The translations under genes were made by a program, and so were the position numbers. Positions 62,844 to 64,000 of a stretch of 64,000 nucleotides of DNA are shown here, one piece after another. The first letter of the stretch is position 1; every line of letters begins with the position of its first letter. The stretch lies in assembly GCF_018122655.1 (NCBI RefSeq), contig NZ_JAGRQC010000001.1, positions 682,001 through 746,000 of the forward strand. The letters run 5' to 3'. Source of the stretch: Stakelama marina. Its GTDB lineage: Bacteria > Pseudomonadota > Alphaproteobacteria > Sphingomonadales > Sphingomonadaceae. The notes under the pieces are model-generated. The model was not told the origin of the DNA and made no database searches. It saw nothing but the letters and a program-made list of their open reading frames with translations.

Positions 62844-62875
62844 GGGCGGGGTAGGGCGTTGGCCTTATCCCGCCC
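62844..62875 (+). terminator. Hairpin between rpsB and tsf (partial terminator/attenuator)
   Basis: GGGCGGG (62844-62850) pairs with CCCGCCC (62869-62875) and the arms continue with GTA/TAT-like pairing. There is no T-run, so it probably reduces read-through from rpsB into tsf or protects the 3' end of the S2 message. Confidence 0.5.
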
Positions 62876-62907
62876 GCATCCATAGCTGATATACGAGGAA
62901 GATAGAC

Positions 62908-63837
62908 ATGGCCGAGATCACTGCCGCAGCGGTGAAGGAACTGCGCGAGCGCTCCGGCGCCGGCATGATGGACTGCAAGAAGGCGCTGACCGAATCGGGT
63001 GGCGACATCGAAGCGGCCGCCGACTGGCTGCGTACCAAGGGCCTAGCGGCCGCGCAGAAGAAGTCGAGCCGTACCGCCGCCGAAGGCCTGGTCGGCGTTG
63101 CCGTCGCGGGTCCGAAGGGCGCCGCGGTCGAGGTCAATTCCGAGACCGACTTCGTTGCCAAGAACGACCAGTTCCAGGCGTTCGTCCGCGAAGTGACGCA
63201 GATCGCGCTTGCCGAAGGCGACGATGTCGAGACGATCAAGAACGCCAAGATGCCGTCGGGCACGACCGTCGATGAGGCGCTGACCAACAATATCGCGACG
63301 ATCGGCGAGAACCAGTCGATCCGCCGTGCGCAGCGGCTCGAGGTTTCGCAGGGCGCGGTCATTCCCTACGTCCACAACGCGGTCGAACCCGGCCTCGGCA
63401 AGATCGGCGTGCTCGTCGCGCTCGAATCGGATGCCGGTGTCGATGTTCTCGAACCGCTCGGCAAGCAGCTTGCGATGCACATCGCGGCGGCATTCCCGCT
63501 TGCGCTCGACGAAAGCGGGCTCGATCAGGACGTGCTGGAGCGCGAGCGCCAGATCGCCATGGAAAAGGCGCAGGAATCGGGCAAGCCCGCCGAGATCATC
63601 GAAAAGATGGTCGAAGGTTCGGTGAAGAAGTTCGCCAAGGAAAACGCGCTTCTCAGCCAGATCTTCGTGATGGACAACAAGACCCCGATTGCCGACGTCG
63701 TCGCCAAGGCGGGCAAGGATGCCGGCACGAAGATCGTACTGAAGGATTATGTCCGCTTCCAGCTCGGTGAAGGCATCGAGAAGGAAGAGGGTGATTTCGC
63801 GGCAGAGGTTGCGGCCACTGCCGGCGTGAAGAAGTAA
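62908..63837 (+). CDS. tsf: Elongation factor Ts
   Basis: 309 residues. The UBA-like N-domain [49 protein letters not shown] is diagnostic, followed by the core with [18 protein letters not shown] (the TDFV motif that inserts beside the EF-Tu Mg site) and the C-module ending [22 protein letters not shown]. It exchanges GDP for GTP on EF-Tu. AGGAAG precedes ATG 62908. It follows rpsB by 87 bases and precedes pyrH, the classical bacterial order. Confidence 0.98.
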   Translation: MAEITAAAVKELRERSGAGMMDCKKALTESGGDIEAAADWLRTKGLAAAQKKSSRTAAEGLVGVAVAGPKGAAVEVNSETDFVAKNDQFQAFVREVTQIALAEGDDVETIKNAKMPSGTTVDEALTNNIATIGENQSIRRAQRLEVSQGAVIPYVHNAVEPGLGKIGVLVALESDAGVDVLEPLGKQLAMHIAAAFPLALDESGLDQDVLERERQIAMEKAQESGKPAEIIEKMVEGSVKKFAKENALLSQIFVMDNKTPIADVVAKAGKDAGTKIVLKDYVRFQLGEGIEKEEGDFAAEVAATAGVKK

Positions 63838-63900
63838 TATTGCGGAACTGACGGGCGCGGCACGGGAAACCGGGCTGCGTCCGTTTCATCGCTTGGCATC

Positions 63901-63940
63901 GCGGCGCGGCCCCTCTAAGGTCCGCGCCGCTTTGTTATTC
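63901..63940 (+). terminator. Terminator-like hairpin between tsf and pyrH
   Basis: GCGGCGCGG, a 12-base loop, CCGCGCCGC, then TTTGTTATT. Nine perfect pairs and a T-rich tail. It lies 20 bases before the pyrH start, so it may be leaky or attenuating. Confidence 0.7.
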
Positions 63941-63960
63941 CTTCCAGACAGTTTGGCTTC

Positions 63961-64000
63961 ATGACGACCCCCAGCTTCAACCGTATCCTCCTCAAGCTGT
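63961..64000 (+). CDS. pyrH: UMP kinase PyrH, N-terminal fragment
   Basis: Only 13 codons are in the window (TPSFNRILLKL); the gene runs off the right edge. FNRILLKL is the usual start of PyrH, and the rpsB-tsf-pyrH order strongly supports it. It phosphorylates UMP to UDP. Assignment rests mainly on position. Confidence 0.8.
   Translation, partial: MTTPSFNRILLKL

Overview
The window is a high-GC, tightly packed chromosomal segment. It most likely comes from an alphaproteobacterium of the order Sphingomonadales (Sphingomonas-like). The evidence is the gene content and sequence style: a CckA-type hybrid kinase, the alphaproteobacterial SOS operator GTTC-N7-GTTC at recA, general-stress (EcfG) promoter motifs GGAAC-N16/17-CGTT, TrmFO, an alpha-type Psd/PssA pair, and many secreted peptidases. 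It contains no rRNA, insertion sequence, phage or CRISPR array. About 60 protein genes and two tRNAs are supported. No stretch over 300 bases lacks a gene; the largest gap (35813-36075) is an AT-rich region upstream of putP.

Layout. 1-5.4 kb: the trmFO start, a YhhN-like membrane protein, a GbsR/MarR-type regulator with two membrane proteins and two palindromic operators, DUF488 and VOC proteins, an MFS transporter, and an orphan pair resembling DUF6968 and Imm32 immunity proteins. 5.6-16.1 kb: DUF952, gyrA, an SDR, yaaA, a secreted TPR protein with a textbook terminator, an Lrp-type regulator, an atypical histidine kinase with a polysaccharide deacetylase, tRNA-CAU (probably Ile2), a lipoprotein and tRNA-Pro. 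16.2-25.8 kb: a redox/carbohydrate module (GH15, SDR, GMC dehydrogenase, its small subunit, a membrane protein, a TPP-dependent oxidase, an orphan sensory-rhodopsin-transducer homologue, and an FMN 2-hydroxyacid dehydrogenase). EcfG-type promoter motifs flank it. 25.8-43.9 kb: lipoproteins, peptidases (M28 twice, M48, M13), ettA, an orphan flavin halogenase, putP, an NYN-LOTUS protein, greB, slt, dapA, smpB and DUF2062. 44-52.7 kb: cckA plus a single-domain receiver, a putative HExxH protein, recA, GST, a dicarboxylate/glutamate symporter with an M24 peptidase, and a PhyH-type dioxygenase. 52.7-64 kb: alaS, a Kef-type antiporter, an FAD monooxygenase, icd, psd-pssA, a small membrane protein under a putative SOS box, rpsB-tsf, and the start of pyrH.

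How it fits together. Most genes are housekeeping (translation, replication/repair, phospholipid synthesis, TCA cycle) or nutrient scavenging (secreted peptidases with putP and a DctA-like carrier). The most interesting part is the putative EcfG-controlled module at 16-26 kb. The TPP oxidase and the ASRT-family gene diverge from overlapping EcfG-like promoters, and the convergent FMN dehydrogenase has its own. A second point of interest is the small one-helix membrane protein at 61.5 kb, which has an exact SOS operator upstream and is a candidate DNA-damage-induced division inhibitor. Function assignments rest on motifs read by eye; no database search was run.
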